Shown here: piece by piece, positions 10,584 through 22,571 of the stretch
How the letters are laid out: the number at the start of each line of letters is the position of its first letter
Numbering within the stretch: the first letter of the stretch is position 1
Assembly (NCBI GenBank): GCA_023525975.1
Contig: CM042032.1
Span: 20,776,001-20,840,000 of the forward strand
Reading direction: 5' to 3'
Length of the DNA: 64,000 nucleotides
DNA from: Smallanthus sonchifolius
Taxonomy: Eukaryota > Streptophyta > Magnoliopsida > Asterales > Asteraceae
Translations under genes and position numbers: made by a program
Notes under the pieces: model-generated
What the model was told of the DNA's origin: nothing
The model's input: the letters and a program-made list of their open reading frames with translations, nothing else
Database searches by the model: none

Positions 10584-12097
10584 TTGTTGATAACCAATTG
10601 ACTTCACATCTCGGCAGAGAATTAAAGTACTTCAGTCGAGGCTTCAGATACTGAACACGGTCAGCTCTCTTTATGGCAAATAGCTTGAACTTATCTTCAT
10701 AAAACCAACTAACAATCCTACCAACACACATGACCTTTTCACATATCTTTGTTTCTAAATTTGAAGTGATTGCGAAGCGGGTAAAACCTTCTTCCTACTC
10801 TTAATCATTTCCAACCATTGTGTTTTGGTCTTGCTGGTATTCTTGTATAACACTTGATCTTCAGGCTTATCTTCAGCAGTATCAGAACTAGGCTTTGAAA
10901 CATCATGATCTGATTCTTTTGACTCTACAATACCTTCAGAAATATCTTCAGATATCACATTATCATGGAATAAGTGCATGTCAATATTCAATCCATTATA
11001 ACCTTCATAAACAATCTTATGTGTGTCATTCACCACCTCTAATTCCACTATCTCTCCTTCTTCAATCTCAGACTCACTTCCAACATCCACTTCTTCATCA
11101 TCAACAAGCTCATCAAGATTCATCAAACACTCTAGCTTATCAGCTTCATCTACATCAGAATCTTCAAAAATTGAATTATCTAACATATCAGCATCAACTC
11201 CAAAAGTTTCTTTCTCAGTTATAGTCTCAGCTTCAACAATCTTATTAGACTCCCCCTGAGTTAATGATGTCAAAGTGGCATCAGCGTTTTGATGCTCACC
11301 TGAACCACCACCAACATCTGGTTCATCATCATCATTATGTTTATTTATGTCAATGGTGTGACAAGCATCATCCACAGCACCAACAACCTTCTCCCCATGA
11401 GCGTCAACACGCTCTAAAAGTTGTGATAACAAGATTTGAATTTCAACAATTTGTCTATTCTGAGCATTAATCTCTTGCTGATGCTGGGAATCACTTGCTT
11501 GAAGTACATCAACTTGAGTCTGCAAACTTGTTACTTGATTTTGTAAATCATGCACCTAAGATTCTAAAGCATTAATCTTGGCATCTCGAGGATCCGTAGA
11601 GGTAGAAGTACCTGCTTCATCTTGAGGATGAGATACAATAGGATTTATTTGTGGTGTAGGAGATTTTGATGGAACTGGATAGATAATCAACGAGTCCACA
11701 AAGTCCACATCAGTTTTTGCAGCTCGGATAGCCGCAACCATCAACTTTGGAGCCTTTGGATCTGGAGGAGCATAATCAGAATCCAAAGATTCATCTTGTA
11801 ATGTTCTCTTTCCAAGAACTGCACCGGAAGGTGGACCTCCGGCAGTCTTGCGTCTAGGTAATTTCACCTTCTTCTTTCCTAGTGAGTTCTTTCTTTTGGG
11901 AAAACAAGTATTGGGCAAAATGTTACTACAAGGAGCTTTTACCAACTGAGCATAATGCTCAGGACTAAAGTCCTATGTTCTATCACCAGTAGACTCATTC
12001 CCGTCACTCTCAGTAGCACTCGAGCTTGTACTAGAACTCGAACTAGAACTAGTGCTTGTATCCTCAGCTTGTACATTATCTGCCTGAGGTGGGGATG
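10584..12097 (-). pseudogene. Copia-4 accessory ORF, C-terminal half
   Basis: Continues, on the minus strand, the aORF that is split by G1. In order: a Ser/Asp-rich segment; DFSPEHYAQL; a basic bipartite NLS-like stretch (KKKVKLPRRK...GAVLGKR); a coiled coil with leucine/valine heptads (LQNQVTSLQTQVDVLQ) near 11450-11560; a long acidic region ending IEEGEIVELE; TQWLEMIKSRKKVLP; and, after a frameshift near 10750, VGRIVSWFYEDKFKLFAIKR. In-frame stops occur at 11973-11975 and 11556-11558. Copia-5 cuts it at 10583. It matches Copia-2's aORF along its whole length. No signal peptide or membrane segment is visible. The basic stretch hints at a nuclear role, which is only a guess. Confidence 0.8.
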
Positions 12098-12964
12098 TGT
12101 GACACCCGACATTTCAGGTCAATATCCGTACATGTATTAAACAAGTTTACATTATAATTATTTTTGTGATTTAATTAATTTCACAAACAAGGACATTAAG
12201 GTCTAACAAAAACCGAACATTGTCTCATTTCATATCTTGGTAATTCTAGGAGTTACCGGTTCACGTGTCATATAAACCGACTAAATACGAACGTTAGTGG
12301 TTAAAATGAATAACCAGAAAAATATATATATATATATATATATATATTTATTACACAAAAGTTACGTTGGACTATAATTTATTTTTAGACTAAAACATAC
12401 GGTATAAGTAAAAGTAAAATAACGAACTCTTTCGAAGACGTTACCACGTATCGTCACCTTTAGGTATTTATACCTACGAATAATCACCTCAACGAATTAT
12501 ACAATCTAAGATTTAAATATTTTTTGTCAACGAGCCATAAACTTACTAAATTTACAATACCGTGAGGAATCTAAACCGAATTAAATTACCCACTTAAAAC
12601 TCTAATTGATATTAATACTCTTAATAAACTAATACTTAAAACTAATTATTAACCCTCAAACCACTTTTTGACTTTCTCGGCAGAAGACAGAGAAGACCAC
12701 TCCCCCTTCACTCGTCCCATACCATACCTGAGAAAACTCAGATAAAACCATACCTTCTCAGTCTCAACCTCACAATCTCTGTCATATTTCCCATTTCATA
12801 CGGCAAATTTTCCCCAATTCTCTCTAAATCGAAGTCAAGTTCTAAGGCAAAACCTACAATAATTCGGTGTTTTAAGAAGAACTTCAAGTGTTTCTAAAGG
12901 AAATTTAACAGAAGAATCAAGATCATTCTCTGTTTTCTCTCATCATCTTCATCTCTGTTTTAAG

Positions 12965-14139
12965 GTAAAAACTCGATACTATCTACATTATTTTCTTTAA
13001 AAACCGTAGCTAAACATACAAAATATTCAAACGCAAGTAAGATAACAAGAAAAGTGTGTCGAATTCAAGATAAAAACATAAAAATATGCAGGACTGATTC
13101 TGTCAAACAGAAGTCCAGTAATTGAAACTATAGTTTCTATATCAGTTACTCAATCGAAACTAGGAGTTTCGATACCTGTTACTCAATCGAAACTAGGAGT
13201 TTCGATACATGTTTACTCAATCGAAACTAGGAGTTTCGATGCTAGTTGTTCAATCGAAACAAGGTAGTTTCGATATCCTTCTTGTCAATCGAAACTAAGA
13301 AGTTTCGACAACTGTCATACTCAATCGAAACTAGGTAGTTCCGATACCCAACTACTCAATCGAAACTAGGAAGTTTCGATACTAAATTGCCCAATCGAAA
13401 CTAGGTAGTTTCGATACCTGTGTCAGTCCCCTTTTGGGCAGTAACTAAGATCTGTTTTATAATGAAACAAGTGTTGAACGACTAAGAGGATATTTTAAAC
13501 AAGAACAACCAGATTTACAAAGTCGGTGAACAATTTGCAATATGAGACGTTCAGTCTTAATACAATTTACCCTTTGGTATTTAGGGTACGAATAGTCAAG
13601 TTTGACTACAACAAGTATCAATACAAGTATACACAAAAACAAGGTGAGTTTCACGGCCCCTTTTTACTGTTTTTCAATATTTGGGGGAAGAACATACTTA
13701 CAACTATTTTATGGGATAACAAGAGAATAAGGCACGACTTTTATGTTTACATGAGATGAGAACAACAAGTGAGGCCGCTAAAGTCTCTGGAACAACGTAG
13801 TAACCATTAACTGTAGCCTAGGGTCCTATGAATAGTACTATGGAGAGTGACGTCTCCCGGTCATGGTTAGTCGCGCTAACCACAATCTGGAGGATTTATG
13901 GCCGCATAGAACCGGATAACGAAATTAGGGGCGTGTACAATTGTCATGGTTTGGTTACGCCTCATGTATGAACATATTATTTGTATTCCTAGCTAGTTTA
14001 CAAATGGGTCAACAATTCTTATTCTGTTTATCACATACATCTGAAACTATTTACGAACGATTGAATTTTACAAAGAACTACTTGATTAAACCTGTGAACT
14101 CACCAACATCGTGTTGACAATTTTAAGTATGTTTTTCAG
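12965..14139 (+). other. Candidate leader intron inside the G1 5' LTR
   Basis: Donor TTTTAAG|GTAAAAACTC at 12964/12965 and acceptor GTTTTTCAG|GAAATTG at 14139/14140. Both sites are conserved in G2 (41461/41462 and 43332/43333) although the lengths differ (1175 against 1871 bp). The upstream flank looks like a 5' UTR. If spliced, the palindrome array would be removed from the RNA. RNA evidence is lacking. Confidence 0.45.
13120..13418 (+). repeat. Palindrome array in the G1 5' LTR (about 9 units)
   Basis: Units of the type TCGAAACTAGGAGTTTCGA, each an imperfect inverted repeat with a 5-7 nt centre, are spaced about 35 bp apart with unrelated spacers. The matching array in the 3' LTR is at 20243-20540. 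Several units differ between the two LTRs by C/T or G/A changes at the TCGA ends. Confidence 0.85.
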
Positions 14140-14409
14140 GAAATTGAACGTGATCGCAAGGTTAGCAATGTAGATTGCATGCATGTACGATGAATACAAC
14201 TTTTGGGGGATTTCTCTTGTATAACTCATTGTAATGGAGTCATATTTGCGAAATCTTCACTTTTTGTAAACTCAATTTACATTTTGGAATGTAAAACTTT
14301 AAACTTGTCTATGTATCCATTTATCATGTATGTGTTTGCGGTAATCATATGCTTTAGAAACCATGTAACGTCGCGCCTCGCGTTTCCGCCTTGGCGGGGT
14401 GTGACAGAT

Positions 14410-14422
14410 TGGTATCAGAGCC
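14410..14422 (+). other. Primer-binding site of G1
   Basis: TGGTATCAGAGCC lies three bases after the LTR end. This is the initiator tRNA-Met PBS usual in plant Ty3/gypsy elements. The leader from 14423 to 14553 is short and holds no ORF, unlike that of G2. Confidence 0.9.
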
Positions 14423-14553
14423 ATGTCTATAATCTAAATGACTCACTGAGACGTTTTCCATTGCATATGCATTTCATAACTTATCATCCTATTGTACGGA
14501 TATCGTAGACACTGAATATCGTCACACACTAACCCCATTTCGACTTCAGACCC

Positions 14554-17500
14554 ATGGCACCCAAAAGAAGGACACCGCGTGACACTACTGGTGAAAACAA
14601 CACGACGATTTCTGCAGAAGTTGAGCAACTCATATCATAACGTGTAGCCGCTGCCTTGGAGCAGTACGAAGCCAATCGGAATAACGACGGAGGAAATGGT
14701 AGTGGTAGCGGAGGAGGTGCAGGAGGCAGTGACACTACTGGAGGTTCTAGAGGTAATAGGATGTGTAAACACCTCTGAAACACAGTCGCGATCTAAGATA
14801 ACAACATTATTAAAATATTAACTTATGACCCTACAGATGCTTCGAACAAGAAGTGCACTTATAAGGCTTTTCTATCCTGCAACCCTCGCAACTTCAATGG
14901 CACCGAGGGTGTAGTAGGCCTGATGTGGTGGATTGAGAAGATGGAATCTGTAATTGATATTAGTGAATGCACAGCTGACTGTATGGTGGAATATGCCACT
15001 TGCACACTTGCTGACAAAGCATTAACCTGGTGGAATTCTCAGATGAAAACTTTGGGAAGACAGACTGCCTACCAGCTATCTTGGGATAACTTAAAAGCCA
15101 TGATGATTGAGGAGTACTGTCCTCGAAATGAGTTGCAAAAGATCGAATCTGAAATGTGGAATTTACAAATGATAGGAGATGATGTGACTGGTTACACTGA
15201 CCGATTCAATGAGTTAGCAAGTTTAGTGCCACACATGGTCATGCCAGAATACAAGAAAGTTGAAAGATATTTGTGGGGTCTTGCTCCTCAAATCCGAAGG
15301 CTGGTAACTTCATCGAACCCTATGGATACCAAGAGCGCTATAATTCTAGCTTCCAAACTAAGAGATAATGCTGTGCGTGATGGTTTGTTTGAGAAGAAGG
15401 AGACCGAGGAAGGAAGGTCTGGAGAAAAGAGGAAATGGTTTGGAAAGTTAAGTAATCAAAACAAGAATCAAACTAACAAGAGACCTGAAATTATGAAAGC
15501 CTATGCTGTCAACACTGTGGAACAGAAAGGATATCTTGGAACACTACCGAAGTGTGACAAATGTGGGTATCATCACAGTGGAAGGTGTACCTAGTGTGGA
15601 AAATGTAAAAAGCATGGGCATCTGGCCCATAACTGTTGGAACAATGCGGACCCTAAAAAGACCAATCAAGAAGCAGGAAAGGTCAACCCAGGAGCAGAAA
15701 GGATGAATCAGGGATGCTTTGAATGTGGAGATCCAAAGCACTTTGGAAAAGACTGTCCAAAATTGAAGAACCGAAACGACAATCAGGCCCGTGGAAGAGC
15801 GTTTGTGATGGGGGCTGGTGACGCACGACAAGATCCGAACATTGTCACTGGTACGTTCCCGATAAATAATCACTATGCCTCTATACTTTTCGATACAGGT
15901 GCTGATATGAGTTTTGTGTCAAATGACTTTAAGTCCCTACTCGGTATTAAGCCCAGCAAACTAGACCAAAATTATACAATTGAATTAGCAAACGGGAAAT
16001 TAATTAAAACTAGGGAAGTCATACAGGGTTGTACCTTATGTTTTAAGAACCACACATTTAGTATAGACCTACTACCTGTTGACTTGGGAAGTTTTGACGT
16101 TGTTATTGGTATGGATTGGTTGTCGAAGAATCACGCCGAGATTGTTTGTTTTGAGAAGATTGTTCATATTCCTCTCCCGAACGGAGAAGTTCTTTCGGTT
16201 CAAGGTGAGAAGAGTGGAGTGACATTGAGGATGATAAACTGCATGAAAGCTCGTAAGTACCTACGTAAAGGCTATTGCGTATTCCTGGCGCACGTCGTCG
16301 AGAAGAAACCCGAGAAACGTCGACTTGAAGACATACCAATCGTTAAAGATTACCCCGAAGTTTTTCCTGAAGACTTACCTGGATTACCACCACCGAGGCA
16401 AGTCGAATTCCGAATCAACTTGGTACCAGGAGCCGCACCGGTTGCACGGTCACTGTATCGACTAGCACCTTCTGAAATGCAGGAATTATCGAATCAACTC
16501 CAAGAGTTGCTTGATAAAGGTTTCATAAGACCGAGTTTCTCACCCTGGGGAGCTCCGGTCCTATTCGTAAAGAAAAAGGATGGAACCTTTAGGATGTGTA
16601 TTGATTACCGATAATTAAACAAGCTTACAATCAAAAATCGATACCCACTTCCTCGAATAGATGATTTGTTTGATCAACTTCAAGGTTCCAGCTTCTATTC
16701 TAAAATTGATCTACGATCAGGGTATCATCAACTAAAAATTCAAGAAGAAGATATACCAAAAACGGCTTTTAGGACTCGTTACGGTCACTACGAGTTCCTA
16801 GTTATGCCATTTGGTTTGACGAACGCACCAGCTATTTTCATGGATCTCATGAACCGCGTGTGCAAGCCGTACTTGGATAAATTCGTGATTGTGTTTATCG
16901 ATGACATATTGATATATTCACGAACCAAGGAGGAACATGAACATCATTTGAAATTAATCTTGGAACTACTCAGTAAGGAGAAGCTTTATGCTAAATTCTC
17001 TAAGTGTGAGTTTTGGATCCGAGAGGTTCACTTTCTCGGACATCAATAAGAATGGTATTCACGTAGACCCATCCAAGATTGAAGCTATCAAAAACTGGGA
17101 AGCACCAAGAACTCCGACTGAGGTGCGTCAATTTCTGGGTTTGGCAGGCTATTACAGGCGATTCATCGAGAATTTTTCAAAAACAGCGCTGCCTTTAACC
17201 ACATTAACCCAGAAAGAAAAGAAGTTTGATTGGAGTGACAAGCAAGAGTCAGCTTTTCAATTGCTGAAGCAGAAGCTGTGTAGTGCACCGATCTTATCCC
17301 TTCCTGAGGGAATCGACAATTTTGTCGTATACTGCGATGCATCACACCAAGGACTTGGTTGCGTGTTAATGCAAAGAGACAAAGTCATCGCATAAGCCTC
17401 ACGGCAACTAAAAGTGCACGAAAAGAATTATACGACCCATGACTTGGAGTTGGGCGCAGTTGTGTTTGCACTCAAGATTTGGAGACATTATCTTTACGGT

Positions 17501-19176
17501 ACAAGATGCACTATCTTTACTGATCACAAGAGTCTCCAACATATCTTTGATCAAAAGGAACTCAGCATGAGACAACGTCGTTGGGTAGAGCTACTGAATG
17601 ATTACGACTGTGATATCAAGTATCACCCGGGTAAGGCAAACGTCGTAGCAGATGCCTTGAGTCGTAAGGAACGGGTTAAAACTCTTCGTGTTCGTGCCCT
17701 AGGATTGACAATTCATACTAGTCTCACGATTCAAATCCGAATGGCACAACAAGAGGCAATCAAAGAAGAAAACATTCATCATGAAGCTGTACGAGGAATG
17801 ATCAAACAGTTGGAACCAAAGTCAGATGACATTTTATACTTCATGAATAGAATCTGGGTGCCGAGTAACGGTAATTTACGGGAGTTGGTTATGGACGAAG
17901 CCCATAAGTCCAGGTACTCCATTCACCCGGGTTCAGATAAGATGTATAAGGATCTGAAAGAACACTATTGGTGGCCGAACATGAAAGGAGAAATTGCTGT
18001 TTATGTCGGTAAATGCCTGACGTGTTCAAAGGTAAAGGCAGAACATCAGAAACCGTCGGGATTGTTACAACAACCCGAGATATCTCAATGGAAATGGGAA
18101 CAGATTTCTATGTATTTCATCACGAAGTTACCCAGGACGTCCAGCGGTTATGACACAATATGGGTAATTGTCGATCGTCTGACAAAATCAGCTCATTTTC
18201 TACCTATCAAAGAGACGGATAAAACCGAGAAACTTGCAAAGCTTTATATCAAGAAATTCTGGCTAGTCATGGAGTGCCAATTTCTATTATCTCTGATAGA
18301 GACAGCAGATTCGTGTCTAGAATCTGGAAATCATTACAAGAAGCCATGGGCACACGTCTTGACATGAGCACGACATATCACCCACAAACGGACGGTCAAA
18401 GTGAAAGGACTATCCAAACATTAGAAGATATGCTCCGTGCGTGTGTAATTGATTTCGGAGGAAGTTGGGATACTCATTTACCGTTAGCGGAGTTTTCCTA
18501 TAATAACAGCTATCACACGAGCATTAAGGCAGCTCCGTTTGAAGCTTTATATGGTCGTAAATGCCGCTCACCGCTATGTTGGGCGGAAGTTGGTGAAAAA
18601 CATTTGACAGGCCCTGAGATTGTCCAGGAAACCACTGATAAGATCTTCAAAATTAAGGACCGTCTGAAAGCGGCCCGAGACAGATATAAGAGCTATGCTG
18701 ATAACAGACGGAAACCATTAGAATTTCAAATTGGAGACCGAGTAATGTTAAAAGTCTCACCATGGAAAGGCGTTGCAAGGTTTGGTAACCATGGTAAGCT
18801 CAACCCTAGATACGTTGGACCTTTTGAAATACTGGCTAGAGTTGGCCCTGTAGCTTACAAGCTCAAACTACCACAAGAACTAAGCAACGTACATGATACG
18901 TTTCATGTATCGAATCTCAAGAAGTGTTTATCAGACGAGACGTTAATTATACCACCTGATGAGATTCACATAGACGACAGGTTGCATTTCATCGAGGAAC
19001 CGATTGAGATTTCAGATTGGAAAGTTCAAAAGCTGAGACATTGTCGAATCAAACTGGTTAAAGTATGTGGGAACTCAAAACGTGGTCCTGAGTATACATG
19101 GGAACGAGAGGACCAAATGAAAACGAAATACCCCTCCTTGTTTAAGGATACACCAATTCAAGAAGACACGAATTGA
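14554..19176 (+). pseudogene. G1 gag-pol, single frame with an intron and several lesions
   Basis: Exon 1 starts at the ATG 14554 (MAPKRRTPRD), and exon 2 continues from 14837 after a candidate intron. Gag has two CCHC knuckles, CGKCKKHGHLAHNC (15595-15636) and CFECGDPKHFGKDC (15715-15756). Then follow protease FDTGAD, RT with FIDD, RNase H, integrase (HHCC, D,D-35-E) and a chromodomain-like tail. Lesions: TAA 14638-14640, TAG 15592-15594 at the edge of knuckle 1, TAA 16612-16614 in RT, a 5-base loss near 17045, TAA 17393-17395, and a 1-base loss near 18250. The integrase C-terminus is again open from 18274 to 19176. Gag and pol share one frame with no stop at the position of G2's TAG. The copy cannot make a full polyprotein. 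Confidence 0.9.
14753..14836 (+). other. Candidate 84-bp intron in G1 gag
   Basis: GT at 14753 (AGAG|GTAATA) and AG at 14835-14836 (CCCTACAG|ATGCT). Removing it joins G with AT as an Asp codon and keeps the frame from the Gly-rich N-terminus into CTYKAFLSC. The unspliced sequence has an in-frame stop within it (CTC TGA). A branch-like ATTAAC lies about 17 nt before the AG. G2 has the same boundaries with an otherwise diverged 85-bp interior. Confidence 0.65.
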
Positions 19177-19210
19177 ATTTCGGGACGAAATTCTTTTAAC
19201 ATGGGGAGAA

Positions 19211-19427
19211 CGTGACACCCGACATTTCAGGTCAATATCCGTACATGTATTAAACAAGTTTACATTATAATTATTTTTGTGATTTAATTAATTTCACAAA
19301 CAAGGACATTAAGGTCTAACAAAAACCGAACATTGTCTCATTTCATATCTTGTAATTCTAGGAGTTACCGGTTCACGTGTCATATAAACCGACTAAATAG
19401 GAACGTCAATGGTTAAAATGAATAACC

Positions 19428-19475
<48 letters not shown>

Positions 19476-21530
19476 ACACAAAAGTTACGTTGGACTATAA
19501 TTTATTTTTAGACTAAAACATACGGTATAAGTAAAAGTAAAATAACGAACCCTTTCGAAGACGTTACCACGTATCGTCACCTTTAGGTATTTATACCAAC
19601 GAATAATCACCTCAACGAATTATACAATCTAAGATTTAAATATTTTTCGTCAACGAGCCATAAACTTACTAAATTTACAATACCGTGAGGAATCTAAACC
19701 GAATTAAATTACCCCCTTAAAACTCTAATTGATATTAATACTCTTAATAAACTAATACTTAAAACTAATTATTAACCCTCAAACCACTTTTTGACTTTCT
19801 CGGCAGAAGCCAGAGAAGACCACTCCCCCTTCACTCGTCCCATACCATACCTGAGAAAACTCAGATAAAACCATACCTTCTTAGTCTCAACCTCACAATC
19901 TCTGTCATATTTCTCATTTCATACGGCAAATTTTCCCAAATTCTCTCCAAATCGAAGTCAAGTTCTAAGGCAAAACCTACAATAATTCGGTGTTTTAAGA
20001 AGAAATTCAAGTGTTTCTAAAGGAAATTTAACAGAAGAATCAAGATCATTCTCTGTTTTCTCTCATCATCTTCATCTCTGTTTTAAGGTAAAAACTCTAT
20101 ACTATCTACATTATTTTCTTTAAAAACCGTAGTTAAACATACAAAATATTCAAACGCAAGTAAGATAACAAGAAAAGTGTGTCGAATTCAAGATAAAAAC
20201 ATAAAAATATGCAGGACTGATTCTGTCAAACAGAAGTCCAGTAATCGAAACTATAGTTTCGATATCAGTTACTCAATCGAAACTAGGAGTTTCGATACCT
20301 GTTACTCAATCGAAACTAGGAGTTTCGATACATGTTTACTCAATCGAAACTAGGAGTTTTGATGCTAGTTGTTCAATCGAAACCAGGTAGTTTCGATATC
20401 CTTCTTGTCAATCGAAACTAGGAAGTTTCGACAACTGTCATACTCAATCGAAACTAGGTAGTTTCGATACCCAACTACTCAATCGAAACTAGGAAGTTTA
20501 GATACTCAATTGCCCAATCGAAACTAGGTAGTTTCGATACCTGTATCAGTCCCCTTTTGGGCAGTAACTAAGATCTGTTTTATAACGAAACAAGTGTTGA
20601 ACCACTAAGAGGATATTTTAAACAAGAACAACCAGATTTACAAAGTCGGTGAACAATTTGCAATATGAGACGTTCAGTCTTAATACAATTTACCCTTTGG
20701 TATGTAGGGTACGAATAGTCAAGTTTGACTACAACAAGTATCAATACAAGTATACACAAAAACAAGGTGAGTTTCACGGCCCCTTTTTACTGTTTTTCAA
20801 TATTTGGGGGAAGAACATACTTACAACTATTTTATGGGATAACAAGAGAATAAGGCACGACTTTTATGTTTACATGAGATGAGAACAATAAGTGAGGCCG
20901 CTTAAGTCCCCTGGAACAACGTAGTAACCATTAACTGTAGCCTAGGGTCCTATGAATAGTACTATGGAGAGTGACGTCTTCCGGTCATGGTTAGTCGCGC
21001 TAACCATAATCTGGAGGATTTATGGCCGCATAGAACCGGATAACGAAATTAGGGGCGTGTACAATTGTCATGTTTTGGGTACGCCTGATGTATGAACATA
21101 TTATTTGTATTCCTAGCTAGTTTACAAATGGGTCAACAATTCTTATTCTGTTTATCACATACACCTGAAACTATTTACGAACGATTGAATTTTACAAAGA
21201 ACTACTTGATTAAACCTGTGAACTCACCAACCTCGTGTTGACAATTTTAAGTATGTTTTTCAGGAAAGTGAACGTGATCGCAAGGTTAGCAATGTAGATT
21301 GCATGCATGTACGATGGATACAACTTTTGGGGGATTTCTCTTGTATAACTCATTGTAATGGAGTCATATGTGCGAAATCTTCACTTTTTGTAAACTCAAT
21401 TTACATTTTGGAAAGTAAAACTTTAAACTTGTCTATGTATCCATTTATCATGTATGTGTTTGCGGTAATCATATGCTTTGGAAACCATGTAACGTCGCGC
21501 CTCTCGTTTCCGCCTTGGCGGGGTGTGACA
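19211..21530 (+). repeat. 3' LTR of G1 (2320 bp)
   Basis: Starts CGTGACACCC, where the 5' LTR has TGTGACACCC, so the terminal T has mutated. It ends GGGGTGTGACA. The TA microsatellite (about 19430-19471) is longer than in the 5' LTR. The palindrome array is at 20243-20540. A purine run, ATGGGGAGAA, lies directly upstream as the PPT. Confidence 0.9.
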
Positions 21531-22571
21531 AGATGGAACATTAACATCAACATTCTCCTCAATCAATACCTCTTCATTGCCAATAACCGGTTGATCAACT
21601 TGTTTATTCATGACATTTTCACCATTACCCGCATCATTATCATCATCATTAGCATCATCATCACCATTATCATTATCATCTCCAGGTTCATCATTATCAT
21701 CACCTTCATTGTCATCATCACCTTCATCATCTTGTTGCTGTGCAGGAGGTAACTCCATGGCAGGATCAGCATGAATCCAATTATCATTTGGTGGTGCAAC
21801 ATAATTAGGACTAATAATGTGCCCAAACCTCGGTGTAACAACCAGAATCAATGCTGGATTTTTTTTTGACGTTGTTACAATCAGAAAATATCCTTTTTGT
21901 CATATGAGTAAGAGTTAATCTTGGATTCAGTAGGGCCAGGTTGGGAATAAGATGGCTAATAATGATCTGCAAGAATCTAGGGTACATTAAAAAACTCTGA
22001 CCCTTAGGCGGTGTAATTTGAGTAACCAACTCCCGAAAGATATAACGAGCACAATTAAACGGACGATTCAATGTTAAAGCCACCATGGCTGCTTGTAGAG
22101 ACGCTTTCAAGCCATAATTATCTGCTTTTCTTGGAGATAAGCATTGAATAATCACATGCATAAAGTAGGGCCACTGACCCACTAGACCTTCCTTACATGC
22201 TTGAGAATCATTCGGTCTTCCACGGTAACCCATTCTTTGAAAACACCGTGTAATAAGCACATTTGGCAACATAATAGTGTCTGTGTTAACTCCTCCCAAA
22301 CTCAAAGCAATTCTGATTGTATCTACAGAAATTTCAATCTCATGATTATTCACAGTAGTACGAATCACACTTGGATCAACATTGGTGTCATGAACAGCAG
22401 TCTCCCAGAATTGTTGAATGTAAACCAAGCTGATAACAGGATTGGCCAATAAAGCAATTCTGATTCGGGACCGACTCAAAAAATTGATTATCTCCTGATA
22501 GTTTGCAGCTTCAGCCATATCTGGATCCAGCAACGCCACCTGATTATGTTATACTCAACACGTCTATCCAT
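21531..22571 (-). pseudogene. Copia-4 accessory ORF, N-terminal half
   Basis: Start chosen at the ATG 22569-22571 (MDRRVEYN), homologous to MARRVEYKHNQ in Copia-2. A 1-base loss near 22545 shifts the frame. From 22539 the conserved domain is open: IINFLSRSRIRIAL, SLVYIQQFWETA, ALSLGG, CFQRMGYRGR, YFMHVIIQCLSPRK, VALTLNRPFN and FLMYPRFLQ. A second frameshift near 21850, at a run of nine T, is followed by VAPPNDNWIHADP and an Asp/Asn repeat (21625-21735). G1 interrupts at 21530. The family occurs in at least four copia copies here. I do not know its function. It sits where other Sireviruses may carry an env-like gene, but it shows no membrane features. Confidence 0.8.

Larger units (their letters stand above)
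12098..14406 (+). repeat. 5' LTR of G1 (2309 bp)
   Basis: Begins TGTGACACCCGAC and ends GGGGTGTGACA. It contains a TA microsatellite near 12327-12347, a pyrimidine-rich UTR-like stretch around 12700-12960, the palindrome array (13120-13418) and candidate leader-intron signals. Its first bases match the G0 and G2 LTRs, so the three are related families. Confidence 0.92.
12098..21530 (+). mobile_element. G1: Ty3/gypsy chromovirus-like retrotransposon, full length, decayed
   Basis: 5' LTR 12098-14406, PBS 14410-14422, gag-pol 14554-19176, polypurine stretch ATGGGGAGAA before 19211, 3' LTR 19211-21530. RT lies before integrase, as in Ty3/gypsy. The C-terminus (GPEYTWEREDQMKTKYP) resembles the degenerate chromodomain of Tekay/Del-type elements. 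Flanks are GGATG (12093-12097) and AGATG (21531-21535), a 4/5 target-site match, and the minus-strand aORF of Copia-4 lies on both sides. The two LTRs differ at a few dozen positions by eye, so G1 looks somewhat older than G2. Confidence 0.92.

Noticed and set aside
10895..11470. Plus-strand His/Ser/Leu-rich open frames
   Set aside because: Reverse-strand shadows of the acidic and coiled-coil part of the Copia-4 aORF, with biased composition and no homolog among the other elements.
13120..13418. Regularly spaced palindromic repeats resembling a CRISPR array
   Set aside because: They lie inside a plant LTR and recur in the partner LTR, unit sequences vary, spacers are short and partly similar, and no cas gene is present. 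They are retrotransposon repeats.
21608..21841. Met/Asp-rich and Ile-rich open frames around 21600-21850
   Set aside because: Shadow frames of a CAT/ATC repeat that codes for the Asp/Asn tract of the Copia-4 aORF on the minus strand.
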